Shown: positions 45,901 through 54,270, counted from the stretch's first letter. The stretch is 64,000 bases of DNA from Saprospiraceae bacterium (GCA_016717145.1 JADKGD010000022.1:62001-126000), one strand, 5' to 3'. Numbers and translations: made by a program. Notes: generated by a model from the letters alone, not told the origin.

Positions 45901-46064
45901 TCTTTCCAGTATGTGTCAAAATTTGATTGGGCTTTAAAAAAATTTAATTGTCCGCTGTCATCTTTAGTATTTTCCATCCATGGTTGACCAAATATTTTTG
46001 TCGTTCCTGCAATAAATAAAAATAGTATCACAAAATTCTTCAAACTGATTGGATATAAAAACAT
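42912..46064 (-). CDS. Large secreted BNR/sortilin-repeat surface protein with FN3, CUB-like and beta-helix parts
   Basis: 1050 residues. Signal peptide 1-26; from about 110 to 690 many repeats of the type K-S-T-D-G-G-N-T-W or K-T-T-D-G-G-L-T-W form a sialidase/Vps10-like propeller. An FN3 unit spans about 695-790, a CUB-like domain with C-G-D-T-F-V-D-S-G-G near 795-915, then a parallel beta-helix-like region (N-L-E-L-Y-S-G, N-L-T-L-K-N-V-I-I-H-D). The protein stops at I-S-I-K-Q-D without a T9SS type A domain, unlike the 35.2-kb cargo. It may be secreted to the surface by another route or be truncated. Function unknown. Confidence 0.78.
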   Translation of the reverse strand: MFLYPISLKNFVILFLFIAGTTKIFGQPWMENTKDDSGQLNFFKAQSNFDTYWKDRTIEKGQGYKPFKRWEDYWINRVDKNGHFPAAGEMDIEWKKYERNHKSNQNRQPANWTSMGPTVTTGGYGGIGRINGIAFHPSNTNIIWAGSPGGGLWKSTDGGNTWSTMSDAFVNLGVSSIAIHPSTPDIMYIATGDGDASDTYSNGVLKSIDGGLSWTTTGLNWAGSYNKVIRKIMFDPDDNNALLIVSNDGIYRTINSGVNWTQEQSGNFYDIEANPSAGTNIFYASTQTQVWKSSNNGDTWSAVYTVTSSNRISLAVTQANSGVLYVLSSNSSNSGYNGLFKSIDSGVAFTTQSTTPVQTVHADKHTLEWQGGTLWSGNDGGVYKTADNGLTWVDKSNGLIISQMYRLGVSQTDSKVITGLQDNGTKLKNTSDVWSDVLGGDGMECLINPVNSNIMYGESQNGGLSRSTNGGSNWTGIRPQTGNGSWITPFVLDPTTPSIIYAAYQDLYKSTNQGTNWAIIGPTAAIGTSSKTILKVAPSNSNYIYVGTSSAISKTTDGGLTWTYINLPGSGISMLAIHPTDPNTIWITRQNRTAGAKVYKSFNGGITWSNISGTLPNLPANCIVHNNDLAESLYIGMDVGIYYINNNLSDWVLFKDGLPNVEVFELDINYLEDKIYAATYGRGLWKSDLFIPVSTCDAAFNLDAVVSYQSISFFWQAPPTIPSSGYQWAVTTSSTPPSSGTVTTNLNANVTGLTNNTTYYIHVRSNCNSGFSIWKTIKVKTPLSCGDTFVDSGGTNTNYLDNEDITTTICPNVSPGNNVSITFTAFNTESLYDAVYIYNGNSLLDPLFSSGNPATSSGFPAGGYYGTTIPGTFTSTHASGCLTFRFLSDGSVTRSGWNTNVSICITQCTNVVTNTNDSGFGSLRKACECAEDNTTILFSNNINGQYINLTSGQIDITKNLTLSPQPTQSIKIKAFTNGPVFSISDPASLSLENLELYSGTNTNNRCIFNGGNLTLKNVIIHDTNTAGGLGTTITNKGNITILENVSIKQD

Positions 46065-46410
46065 ATATTAGCAAATATTTAAATATGAATGTAAAATATT
46101 TCGGGCAGCACAAAATTACTTAAAAGGTCTTAAAAAATTAAATTGATTTACTAATAAATATCAAATCCTATGCTCGACGACATATAAAAAGGTACATAAT
46201 AAGTATGATTCTTAATTAAATGACAAGTATGATGAATGTTTAATTCTTTTTGTCAAAAGATTGAACTTTTTATAAGATTAATTTGTCCTACAGTGTAGGG
46301 TAATCTTTTTGTTAATAAGAAGTCAATAGAAACATTAATAAGGTGGTTTTATAAACTGATATCGTTAATATATTTGTATTGCTCTTGAATTGTTTTAAGA
46401 CCTTAACGAT
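46065..46410. other. Upstream region of rpoD
   Basis: AT-rich divergent spacer between the BNR-repeat gene and rpoD. TATATTTG at 46369-46376 fits a -7 element for rpoD, 35 bases before its ATG; no convincing -33 partner. No small gene or RNA seen. Confidence 0.35.
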
Positions 46411-47277
46411 ATGCGTCAATTAAAAATCTCAAATAATATTACATCCCGAGAAAGTCTGGCATTAGACAAGTATTTGGTTGACATAAGTCGTATAGATTTA
46501 CTAACACTTGAGGAAGAGTCCACATTAGCCAAAAAAATTAAGGAAGGAGACGAGTTAGCGTTGGAAAAACTGACCAAAGCTAATTTGCGTTTTGTTGTCT
46601 CCGTGGCCAAACAATACCAAAATCAGGGACTTTCCTTATCTGATCTGATCAATGAAGGGAATGTTGGTTTAATGAAAGCTGCCAAAAGATTTGATGAAAG
46701 TAAGGGCTTTAAATTTATTTCATATGCTGTTTGGTGGATCCGACAATCGATCTTACAAGCCATTGTAGAGTACTCAAGAATGGTACGACTTCCACTCAAC
46801 AAAATGACAGCTTATAACAAAGTAAATGAAGCATATGTCACTTTTGTGCAAAAAAATGAACGCGAACCAACCCACGAAGAGTTGGCTGAAATCCTTGGCG
46901 TCAATCCAAAAGATATTGCAAATATGCTACGTGGCGGAAATAGACATATTTCTGTAGATGCTCCATTAAGTGACGACGAGGGCTCGTTGTCAATGGTTGA
47001 CATGCTTACCCTTGGAGATGAAGACAGTCCTGACTTAAAACTGATGGAAGAATCTGTCAGAAAGGAAGTAGTAGAAGGTCTTGAAATATTGTCGCCCAGA
47101 GAAATACAGGTCGTATCATCATATTATGGTTTGGATGGAAATAAACCATTGACGCTCGAAGAAATCGGTGATCTTTATGGATTGACCAGAGAACGCGTAA
47201 GGCAGGTGAAAGAAAGAGCCATTCGCAGGATGAGAAAATCCTTGAGTAAAAATTCTTTAAAATCATTTTTGAGTTAG
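46411..47277 (+). CDS. rpoD: Primary RNA polymerase sigma factor (sigma-70/SigA, short Bacteroidota form)
   Basis: 288 residues, the compact size typical of Bacteroidota primary sigma factors (no acidic region 1.1 or long spacer). Region 1.2/2: D-I-S-R-I-D-L-L-T-L-E-E-E near 28-40, L-I-N-E-G-N-V-G-L-M-K-A-A-K-R-F-D near 80-96, F-I-S-Y-A-V-W-W-I-R-Q-S-I near 105-117. Region 3: N-E-R-E-P-T-H-E-E-L-A. Region 4: L-S-P-R-E-I-Q-V-V-S-S-Y-Y-G and T-L-E-E-I-G-D-L-Y-G-L-T-R-E-R-V-R-Q near 250-266. It recognises the TTTG/TAnnTTTG promoters seen throughout the window. Confidence 0.96.
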   Translation: MRQLKISNNITSRESLALDKYLVDISRIDLLTLEEESTLAKKIKEGDELALEKLTKANLRFVVSVAKQYQNQGLSLSDLINEGNVGLMKAAKRFDESKGFKFISYAVWWIRQSILQAIVEYSRMVRLPLNKMTAYNKVNEAYVTFVQKNEREPTHEELAEILGVNPKDIANMLRGGNRHISVDAPLSDDEGSLSMVDMLTLGDEDSPDLKLMEESVRKEVVEGLEILSPREIQVVSSYYGLDGNKPLTLEEIGDLYGLTRERVRQVKERAIRRMRKSLSKNSLKSFLS

Positions 47278-47324
47278 GTTTACGTTGTAATTAATACCCA
47301 ACATCCTACCCTGCCTTGTTGCCT

Positions 47325-47933
47325 ATGATGCGTGAAATGCTCCAGTTTTTATTTAAAATATCGTTGTCCAAAAATCAAATGGTCAGAGATATTCCTGCGT
47401 TAAGCGACGCCATATCAGGCCATAAGTCACTTCTTATTCCATTTTCAAATGAAGAAATGGAGTTGTTGTCGCTTAAACAGTCCAGGATGTCTAAAAAGAA
47501 AGGTTTTGTCAAAATGAATACAGGCATTTTTGAAACAATCTATTTTGAGTCACTTATTGCTTACGGTATTAAAACTTATGCCTCCAACCAAAAACTTATA
47601 CTTATCTCCACTTCTGACGAAGAATTTATTTATCTAACCAAAGACGGAAAAACCTATGTGTATTTTGACAATCAGGAAGTAGGTATTCTGACATCTGACG
47701 GCAAGCTTATCAATCCCAAAAATCAGGTCATGGCAAGTGTCGCAGGAAATGATGATTTACCTAATCATGCAGTGACTATAAATGGAAATGCGTTCGGATA
47801 TATCATCAACCCAAAATTTTCGTCTGTTTCAACGCCTCGTGCCTTTAGTCTTCTAAGACCAATGAAAAATGATGAGCGAACATTATTTTTATGTCTTACC
47901 TTGATCAATCTGGTTGAAGAATCACAGCAATAA
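47325..47933 (+). CDS. Hypothetical protein
   Basis: About 202 residues from ATG 47325 (the frame extends to TTG 47316). No signal peptide, no clear membrane segment. Residues 100-160 contain beta-hairpin-like repeats (L-I-L-I-S-T-S-D-E-E-F-I-Y-L, T-Y-V-Y-F-D-N-Q-E-V-G-I-L) and G-N-A-F-G-Y-I-I-N near 164, resembling lipid-scramblase/LURP-like folds, but I am not certain. It follows rpoD by 47 bases on the same strand. I do not recognise the family. Confidence 0.6.
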   Translation: MMREMLQFLFKISLSKNQMVRDIPALSDAISGHKSLLIPFSNEEMELLSLKQSRMSKKKGFVKMNTGIFETIYFESLIAYGIKTYASNQKLILISTSDEEFIYLTKDGKTYVYFDNQEVGILTSDGKLINPKNQVMASVAGNDDLPNHAVTINGNAFGYIINPKFSSVSTPRAFSLLRPMKNDERTLFLCLTLINLVEESQQ

Positions 47934-48103
47934 ACTACATACAAGTACTTCAGGATTCACTTCAACCTGACCCAAAACGACTATTTTGAAATTGACAAAT
48001 ATAGTAAATCAGACAACATTTCCTTTTTTTTACAGTTATACGACATTAAGTATTAAATATTAAATTAATATAGTTATTTTTGACCTGAAAAAGTATTGTA
48101 TCT

Positions 48104-48538
48104 ATGAGCGTATTAGATTTAGCCCGGGTAATTATCTATCGTTTTCACGAAAAAGGATTAGAGATATTTTTGATCAAAAATGACATGGATCAGGATGGGG
48201 GTATCTGGCATATACCTGAAGGAATGTCTGAATCTTTCCGCCAAAAAGGACAGGGTAAAAACATTATCGACCTTGATACAATGGAAGACGAAAACGGACG
48301 TAGCATCCGAACATTGGCCATAGAAGGTGATTGGCACGATATACCCTCCATCAGAGGTATGCTCAAACACGATGTCAGACTGGTAAAAGCCATTGTTAAA
48401 GAAAATCTTCCCGGTAGTGAAAAAGGTGCTTATTTTGCCGTCAAAGAAGCTTTTAAAAAAGTACTTCCTCATGAGTATAAAGCGCTCAAAGAACTGAAAG
48501 ATGTGCTTTTTGACAGAAACTCCGTTACCAATATTTAA
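48104..48538 (+). CDS. NUDIX-like protein with a degenerate catalytic box
   Basis: 144 residues. The opening A-R-V-I-I-Y-R-F-H and the W-H-I-P-E-G motif near 36-41 resemble the first strands of a NUDIX hydrolase. The canonical box with R-E-x-x-E-E-x-G is not visible; the helix A-V-K-E-A-F-K-K-V-L-P-H-E-Y near 112-125 is the best candidate and lacks it. If NUDIX, it is probably not catalytic. It ends 18 bases before purC on the same strand. The alternative is an unrelated small alpha/beta protein. Confidence 0.5.
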   Translation: MSVLDLARVIIYRFHEKGLEIFLIKNDMDQDGGIWHIPEGMSESFRQKGQGKNIIDLDTMEDENGRSIRTLAIEGDWHDIPSIRGMLKHDVRLVKAIVKENLPGSEKGAYFAVKEAFKKVLPHEYKALKELKDVLFDRNSVTNI

Positions 48539-48555
48539 TATTATTCTTTTTCTAC

Positions 48556-49518
48556 ATGGCTTTACCTGACGATATAAGGAGTTGTACCTTAAGAAATACT
48601 TCATTTGAATTTCCGGGTGTAAAAAATATTTATCATGGTAAAGTCAGAGATGTCTATGATCTTGGAGATCAGTTGCTGATGGTGGCTTCTGACAGGATTT
48701 CTGCTTTTGATCACATCCTACCAAAATCAATACCTTATAAAGGTCAGGTACTCAATCAAATAGCCCAACACTTTTTGTTAGCTACACAAGATATAGTACC
48801 AAATTGGCTTATCGCCACACCGGATCCGAATGTGTCCATAGGCATAAAAGCAAATGCTGTGAAAATCGAAATGGTCATACGTGGTTATCTGGCAGGACAT
48901 GCATGGCGGGAATATAAAGCAGGCCGCAGACTCATATGTGGGGAAGTCATGCCCGAAGGACTAAAAGAAAATGATGCGTTTCCGTCTCCCATCATCACAC
49001 CGACTACTAAAGCATCTGAAGGTCATGATGCAGATATCAGCATAGCAGATATCCAGTCCCAAGGCATCGTATCCAAGGAGGTGTGGGACCAACTAGCTGC
49101 ATACACCCAAACCTTATTTGCCAAAGGCACAGAAATGGCCCTTGCAAGAGGTTTGATCCTGGTAGATACCAAATATGAGTTTGGCATAATAGATGGAAAA
49201 ATAATTCTCATCGATGAGATACATACACCTGATAGTTCGAGATATTTTTACGCTGATGGATATAAAAGTCGACAAAATGCAGGATTGCCACAAACACAAC
49301 TCTCCAAGGAGTTTGTGCGCGAATGGTTGATCGCTCATGGTTTCCAAGGCCTTGAAGGTCAACAAATGCCTGACATGCCTGATGAATTTTGTATGGGAAA
49401 TATCAGATCGCTATATACAGCTGTATGAATTGATAACAGGTCAAAGCTTTGTAAAAGCTGATGTACGAAATATTGAAAACCGGATATTAATGTTAATGCC
49501 TATTTAAAAAGTATTTAG
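48556..49518 (+). CDS. purC: SAICAR synthase (phosphoribosylaminoimidazole-succinocarboxamide synthase), frameshifted near the end
   Basis: Links aspartate to CAIR in purine synthesis. Visible motifs: G-K-V-R-D-V-Y-D-L-G near 25-34, S-D-R-I-S-A-F-D near 43-50, I-R-G-Y-L-A-G-H near 111-118, T-T-K-A-S-E-G-H-D near 140-148 and I-D-E-I-H-T-P-D-S-S-R near 222-232. The observed frame turns after D-E-F-C-M and stops at 49428. With one G removed from GGG 49395-49397 the family ending follows (Y-E-L-I-T-G-Q-S-F-V-K-A-D) and, after the two-base excess in ATAT at 49484-49487, N-V-N-A-Y-L-K-S-I to TAG 49516-49518. Confidence 0.93.
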
Positions 49519-49818
49519 GGTCAGATAAATAAATCAACTTAGTAAATTTTAAAATTTTATTATTTTTTTTTTTTCTTTTTTTTTTTAATTTTTTTTCTTT
49601 TTTTTTTTTTTTTTTTTTTTGAGATTTTTTTATTTTATATTTTTATATAAAATTTTTATTATATTTTTTTTTTTTTATTTTTTACAAATAACAAATTGAA
49701 ATACTGTCCTATCGACGAGGAAATATATTTGCCAATTGATATCGTTTCTCCGCCCCGATATTCGGACTTTCCGCAATTTCGCTTATCTTTGTTGATTAAT
49801 TTTATAAGGTTGAATTAA
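49519..49818. other. Intergenic region dominated by a T-rich low-complexity tract
   Basis: From about 49559 to 49682 the strand is almost entirely T with scattered A and only a handful of C or G, including a run of about 25 T. Nothing else in the window looks like this. It separates purC from mnmA. It may be a real homopolymer-rich spacer or an assembly error. A TATCTTTG at 49784-49791 is the likely mnmA -7 element. Confidence 0.7.
49784..49791 (+). promoter_or_regulatory. -7 promoter element of mnmA
   Basis: TATCTTTG (TAnnTTTG) 28 bases before the mnmA ATG. Confidence 0.4.
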
Positions 49819-50916
49819 ATGAGTAAAAAAGGACGGATACTTGTAGCTATGAGTGGTGGCATCGACAGTACTGTTGCAGCAATGATGCTCCATGAAGAGG
49901 GGTATGAAGTGGTGGGCATTACTATGAAAACCTGGGATTACGCTAGTGCCGGTGGTTCGAAAAAAGAAACCGGATGTTGTTCGCTCGACTCCATAAATGA
50001 TGCCCGCCAAGTAGCGGTAAATATGGGTTTTCACCATTTTATTGTGGATATCCGTGAGGAATTTGGAGACTATGTGATTGATAATTTTGTAGAAGAGTAC
50101 ATTGCAGGGCGCACACCCAATCCATGTGTATTGTGCAATACCCACATTAAGTGGAGTGCATTGCTCAAACGCGCTGATGCAATGGATTGCGAGAGTATAG
50201 CAACCGGACATTATGCTATTATCAAAGCAGAAAATGGACGTCGATTTATTTCCAAAGGGAAAGATGACCGTAAAGATCAGTCGTACGTCTTATGGGGACT
50301 GACACAGCCCTGTCTGGAACGAAGTAATTTTCCTCTGGGTCAATTCAGCAAACCGGAAATAAGACAAATGGCCAAAGATTTTGGATATGAAGAACTGTCT
50401 AAAAAACCTGAAAGCTATGAGATCTGTTTCGTTCCAGACAATGATTACAGAAGCTTCCTGAAAAGAAGGGTACCCGGCCTGGAAGAAAGCGTAAAAAATG
50501 GTATTTTTCTTAATGCAAAAGGTGAATTATTAGGTCATCATGAAGGATATCCGTTTTATACAATAGGCCAGCGAAAAGGACTTGGAGGTGGATTTAAAAC
50601 GCCCATGTTTGTCACAGAAATTCTGCCTGAATCCAATACTGTGGTGCTTGGAGAAGTGGATGATCTAATAAGAAATGGCATGACGGTAGGTCAGATAAAT
50701 ATGATGAAGTATCCGGAAATATATCCGGGAATGGAAGCTATTACACAAGTGAGATATAATGACAAGGGTGTTATGGCTGCCTTGCAACCTAGTGGAGACA
50801 AAATAAATGTTGAATTTTATGCCAATGTACGAGGCATCGCTCCCGGACAATCTGCTGTATTTTATGAAGGTGATGATGTTATCGGTGGCGGCATAATAGA
50901 ACGAAGTAGTTTATAA
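49819..50916 (+). CDS. mnmA: tRNA-specific 2-thiouridylase MnmA
   Basis: 365 residues. PP-loop A-M-S-G-G-I-D-S-T at 10-18 binds ATP, catalytic cysteines are Cys106 in N-P-C-V-L-C-N and Cys203 in S-Y-E-I-C-F-V-P, and T-I-G-Q-R-K-G-L-G lies near 249-257. It puts sulfur on position 2 of the wobble uridine of Glu, Lys and Gln tRNAs. The extra cysteine pair C-C at 53-54 is within the normal family range. MnmD at 19.05 kb modifies the same base. Confidence 0.95.
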   Translation: MSKKGRILVAMSGGIDSTVAAMMLHEEGYEVVGITMKTWDYASAGGSKKETGCCSLDSINDARQVAVNMGFHHFIVDIREEFGDYVIDNFVEEYIAGRTPNPCVLCNTHIKWSALLKRADAMDCESIATGHYAIIKAENGRRFISKGKDDRKDQSYVLWGLTQPCLERSNFPLGQFSKPEIRQMAKDFGYEELSKKPESYEICFVPDNDYRSFLKRRVPGLEESVKNGIFLNAKGELLGHHEGYPFYTIGQRKGLGGGFKTPMFVTEILPESNTVVLGEVDDLIRNGMTVGQINMMKYPEIYPGMEAITQVRYNDKGVMAALQPSGDKINVEFYANVRGIAPGQSAVFYEGDDVIGGGIIERSSL

Positions 50917-51000
50917 ATAAATTTATACAAATAATATTTATACAAATATGACGTTATTAAGATCAATACTAACAAATAACACATTAATATAAAATTATAT

Positions 51001-51735
51001 ATGAAAGGCATTGATTTAAAAATTCTTAGTATATTTTTTTTATTTTTTGCTGCTTGTTCCACTGAAACTACCGTCCTGGATGAAAGCACATTTGGGTACG
51101 ACTTTTTTCCGGTAAATAAAGGTAAGTCCTGGATTTATTCATCAGATAGCATCATTTATGATAATAGCGGGACCAAAATAGATACATTCAGATCGTTCAT
51201 ACGCGAAGAGATAGGTGAGTCATTTAAGGACGATGAAGGCAATACTGTTTATAAAGTTTTAAGATCATTTAAAAGAAAATCAACCGATAATTGGTCAAGG
51301 TTAAATACCTGGACTACATCTATTGACAAAACGCGTGCTATTAGAACTGAAGAAAATCTTAAATTTGTAAAACTGGTATTTCCGGTTAAAAAAGGATTGA
51401 GGTGGAACGGTAATATATTTTTGGATGTTGACCAAAAAATAGACGTTGTTGGCGAAACCATAGAACCATATAAAAATTGGAAACATCGCATGGAAGAAAT
51501 CGATGAAATTTACAACTTTAACGGTCAAAATATACCTGCAATTCATATCAATCTGGTGGACCAAACATCCATCATTGATAGAAGAAAAGCCACAGAATAT
51601 TATGGTAAAGGAATTGGATTATTAAAGAGGGAGCTGATCATATTGGATTCAGACGGTACCAGACCCAACGACCCATGGGAAGAAAAAGCACAAAAAGGAT
51701 TTATTCACATTCTGACATTGATAGAAGTTAACTAA
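51001..51735 (+). CDS. Hypothetical lipoprotein
   Basis: 244 residues. Lipobox F-F-A-A-C (Cys19) marks a lipoprotein. The mature part begins F-G-Y-D-F-F-P-V-N-K-G-K-S-W-I-Y, a pattern seen in several Bacteroidota lipoproteins of unknown function that begin with a W-x-Y-x-V/S strand, and continues as a beta-rich fold with E-Y-Y-G-K-G-I-G-L-L-K near the end. Its stop is 11 bases before rimM, so they are probably co-transcribed. No function can be assigned. Confidence 0.7.
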   Translation: MKGIDLKILSIFFLFFAACSTETTVLDESTFGYDFFPVNKGKSWIYSSDSIIYDNSGTKIDTFRSFIREEIGESFKDDEGNTVYKVLRSFKRKSTDNWSRLNTWTTSIDKTRAIRTEENLKFVKLVFPVKKGLRWNGNIFLDVDQKIDVVGETIEPYKNWKHRMEEIDEIYNFNGQNIPAIHINLVDQTSIIDRRKATEYYGKGIGLLKRELIILDSDGTRPNDPWEEKAQKGFIHILTLIEVN

Positions 51736-51746
51736 TCCAAAGAAGT

Positions 51747-52256
51747 ATGTCTGAAAGTTATGTTAAAATCGGTACCCTTCTCAAACCTATGGGCACACAT
51801 GGAGAAATTAAAGCTGATTTGGCTGAGGAGTTTCTTGATGATTTGTTGAAAATGGAGCATGTTTTTATAAAAGAAGATGGCTCATATATTCCCTATTTTA
51901 TGGAATCGATTCGTGAAACAAATCATTTGTTGATAAAATTTGAAGATGTTGAAGGTCCTGAAGCTGCATTATCATTCAATCAGAAAGATATATTTTTGAA
52001 AAAAAACACTGTCACGTCTCAAGTATACGCAAATAAGTTAGAAAAAGAAAGCCTTATAGGTTATTCTGTGTTTGATACTGATGTCAAAATTGGTATTATA
52101 ACAAATATAGAACAATTTCCTCAGCAAATTATGGCAAGCGTCGATTATAGGGGTAAAACTGTCTATATTCCTTTAGTTGATCAGCTTATAAAAAAGATTG
52201 ATGATAATAATGCTGTCATCCATATGGAATTGCCCGCCGGCATTCTTGACATGTAA
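51747..52256 (+). CDS. rimM: 16S rRNA maturation factor RimM
   Basis: 169 residues: N-terminal RimM barrel with I-G-T-L-L-K-P-M-G-T-H-G-E-I-K near 7-21 and a PRC-barrel-like C-terminal domain (L-I-G-Y-S-V-F-D ... V-Y-I-P-L-V-D-Q-L-I). RimM assists maturation of the head of the 30S subunit by binding S19. The usual partner genes rpsP and trmD are not next to it here; the neighbours are a lipoprotein and DUF6089 barrels. Confidence 0.9.
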   Translation: MSESYVKIGTLLKPMGTHGEIKADLAEEFLDDLLKMEHVFIKEDGSYIPYFMESIRETNHLLIKFEDVEGPEAALSFNQKDIFLKKNTVTSQVYANKLEKESLIGYSVFDTDVKIGIITNIEQFPQQIMASVDYRGKTVYIPLVDQLIKKIDDNNAVIHMELPAGILDM

Positions 52257-52391
52257 ATATTAATACCTTTTTTGAAAATGTAAATCATTTTACTTTTGGT
52301 ACGGTTTACCTTATAAAAAAACTATTAATTTTTCAATTATTCAGAAAGACGTTTAATTTTGTGGACAAACGTATTGCAACTTCTGATGATA

Positions 52392-53285
52392 ATGGTAAAA
52401 CGTGTCCCTACTTCCATAATATGTTATTTTGTAGTTTTCTATTTTGTTTTTTTAAATAATTTAGTAGCTCAGGATTTTAGTGCAAAATTTTATTTGGGGG
52501 CCATGTATTACCAGGGAGATTTGTCACCAAGACCCTTTGATTTTAGTTTTGGACCCGGAAATATGACCTTTGGAATTTCCATTGGTAAAGACTTAAAGGA
52601 CTGGGTTAGTTTTCATGGCAGATTTATGTTGGGCAGACTCTCAGGAGATGACGCATTTTCTAATGATGCAAACAGAAGATCACGAAATCTCAGGTTTTCA
52701 ACTTCTCTTTGTGAATATGGTGTCTATTCTGATCTTAAAATCAATAAACTATGGAAGTCTCTTAATAAATATAAGCTCCGGATTTTTTTAACCATAGGAT
52801 TAAATTTAATTCATTTTAATCCGAGGACCTTTTACAATGGCCAATGGGTAAACCTGCAAGCCATAGGTACAGAAGGACAAACATTAGTTGGCAGTGGAAA
52901 AGAAAAATATAGTCTGTACGGAATATCCAGACCCATAGGAATCATTTTAGAATTTGACCTTTCCAGGCATCTATTATTAGGTATGGAAGTAACTCCAAGA
53001 AGGACATATACAGATTACCTTGATGATGTCAGTGGCACCTACGTCAATTATGATGAAATGGTAGCTGCAGGAAATCAATTGGGAGCCAATCTGTCTAACA
53101 GGACGGGGGAATATTTTGGCACGGACAATGTTCGTGTGCCTACAGGTACACCAAGAGGAAACTTAAAAAATAATGATTGGTATACTCTTTTCGCCCTGTC
53201 CTTTAAATATAAGTTTGGTAGTATGCCAGCACAAAATTTTATCGAAAAACAAGATGAAGAATTAAAAAAAGAAACAATAAAATAA
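52392..53285 (+). CDS. DUF6089 family outer-membrane barrel, first copy
   Basis: About 297 residues from ATG 52392 (MVKRVPTS); the frame opens at TTG 52359. Signal peptide ends near L-V-A-Q. The mature start A-K-F-Y-L-G-A-M-Y-Y-Q-G-D-L-S, R-S-R-N-L-R-F-S-T-S near 100-110 and F-D-L-S-R-H-L-L-L-G-M-E-V-T-P-R-R-T-Y-T near 190-210 fit DUF6089 barrels, which probably sit in the outer membrane. The next gene is a diverged paralog; their shared pattern T-D-Y-L-D-D-V-S suggests tandem duplication. The role is unknown. Confidence 0.75.
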   Translation: MVKRVPTSIICYFVVFYFVFLNNLVAQDFSAKFYLGAMYYQGDLSPRPFDFSFGPGNMTFGISIGKDLKDWVSFHGRFMLGRLSGDDAFSNDANRRSRNLRFSTSLCEYGVYSDLKINKLWKSLNKYKLRIFLTIGLNLIHFNPRTFYNGQWVNLQAIGTEGQTLVGSGKEKYSLYGISRPIGIILEFDLSRHLLLGMEVTPRRTYTDYLDDVSGTYVNYDEMVAAGNQLGANLSNRTGEYFGTDNVRVPTGTPRGNLKNNDWYTLFALSFKYKFGSMPAQNFIEKQDEELKKETIK

Positions 53286-53291
53286 TCAGCC

Positions 53292-54182
53292 ATGTTTAGA
53301 TTTATTTTGATGTTATTTTGTACGATATACTACTTTTCCGCTAAGTCACAATATATAGAATTTGGTGGTAGCTTAGGGGGATCTTCTTATCAGGGTGATA
53401 TCAGTCACTATAGCAGCAAATTCAGTTTACAGGGCAATAAGTTTCTCAACAGCATTCATGTTGGTTATCATTTTAGTGATTATTATTCCATTAAAGTCAG
53501 GTATAGTCACGGATCACTTGGTGCAAATGATAAAGAATCACACGATATATGGCGAAAAGAAAGAAATCTACATTTCAAGACTTATATTAGTGAAATTGCG
53601 ATCATAAATGAATTTGAAATGCTTGATGTATTCAGGTTCTTTAAAAAGACCAGATTAAAACCTTTTATTAACATTGGTATTGCATACTTTAAATTCAATC
53701 CACAGGCACAATTGAATGGTACCTGGTATGACCTGCAACCTTTAAGTACAGAAGGTCAGGGCTTGGAAGGAAATAAAAATAAACCATATTCACTTAATCA
53801 ATTCAGTATACCTTTCGGTCTTGGATTAAAGTATTTTGTAAAAGATGATTTATATTTTTCCTTTGAAGTAAGTCCAAGAATTACTTTTACCGATTATCTT
53901 GATGATGTTTCAGCAAATTATCCGGATATTGAAAAATTAAAGCAAGTAAAAGGCAATATTGCAGCAGAATTATCCTATCAGGGCGACAAACGTCCCGGTG
54001 GATTGCCATTTAAGGAATTGGGTGGAAATGCCAGAGGAAATCCAAAGGACAACGATTGGTATATATTTAATAGTTTTTCAGTGGCATATTTTTTCCATGT
54101 TGATGACTACATGAAGCGGCGCCGTTCATTTAGACTAGGTAGAAAATGCAATTTTTTTTTAATGCCAAAATATTTGCCTTAA
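53292..54182 (+). CDS. DUF6089 family outer-membrane barrel, second copy
   Basis: 296 residues with signal peptide (ends near F-S-A-K-S-Q). It repeats the layout of the gene before it: G-G-S-L-G-G-S-S-Y-Q-G-D-I-S, R-N-L-H-F-K-T-Y, E-V-S-P-R-I-T-F-T-D-Y-L-D-D-V-S and R-G-N-P-K-D-N-D-W-Y. It starts 7 bases after the first copy, so both are in one transcript. The end is odd: the last 15 residues are basic (M-K-R-R-R-S-F-R-L-G-R-K-C) and a neighbouring frame also gives a plausible ending, so a small indel cannot be excluded. Confidence 0.72.
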   Translation: MFRFILMLFCTIYYFSAKSQYIEFGGSLGGSSYQGDISHYSSKFSLQGNKFLNSIHVGYHFSDYYSIKVRYSHGSLGANDKESHDIWRKERNLHFKTYISEIAIINEFEMLDVFRFFKKTRLKPFINIGIAYFKFNPQAQLNGTWYDLQPLSTEGQGLEGNKNKPYSLNQFSIPFGLGLKYFVKDDLYFSFEVSPRITFTDYLDDVSANYPDIEKLKQVKGNIAAELSYQGDKRPGGLPFKELGGNARGNPKDNDWYIFNSFSVAYFFHVDDYMKRRRSFRLGRKCNFFLMPKYLP

Positions 54183-54270
54183 CAGGAATCGTTTGACTTA
54201 AATGGCAGAAATTAATTATAAAAGACAGTAATAATAAACTGATACCTAAGAAAATGTAGGATTTTCTGAC

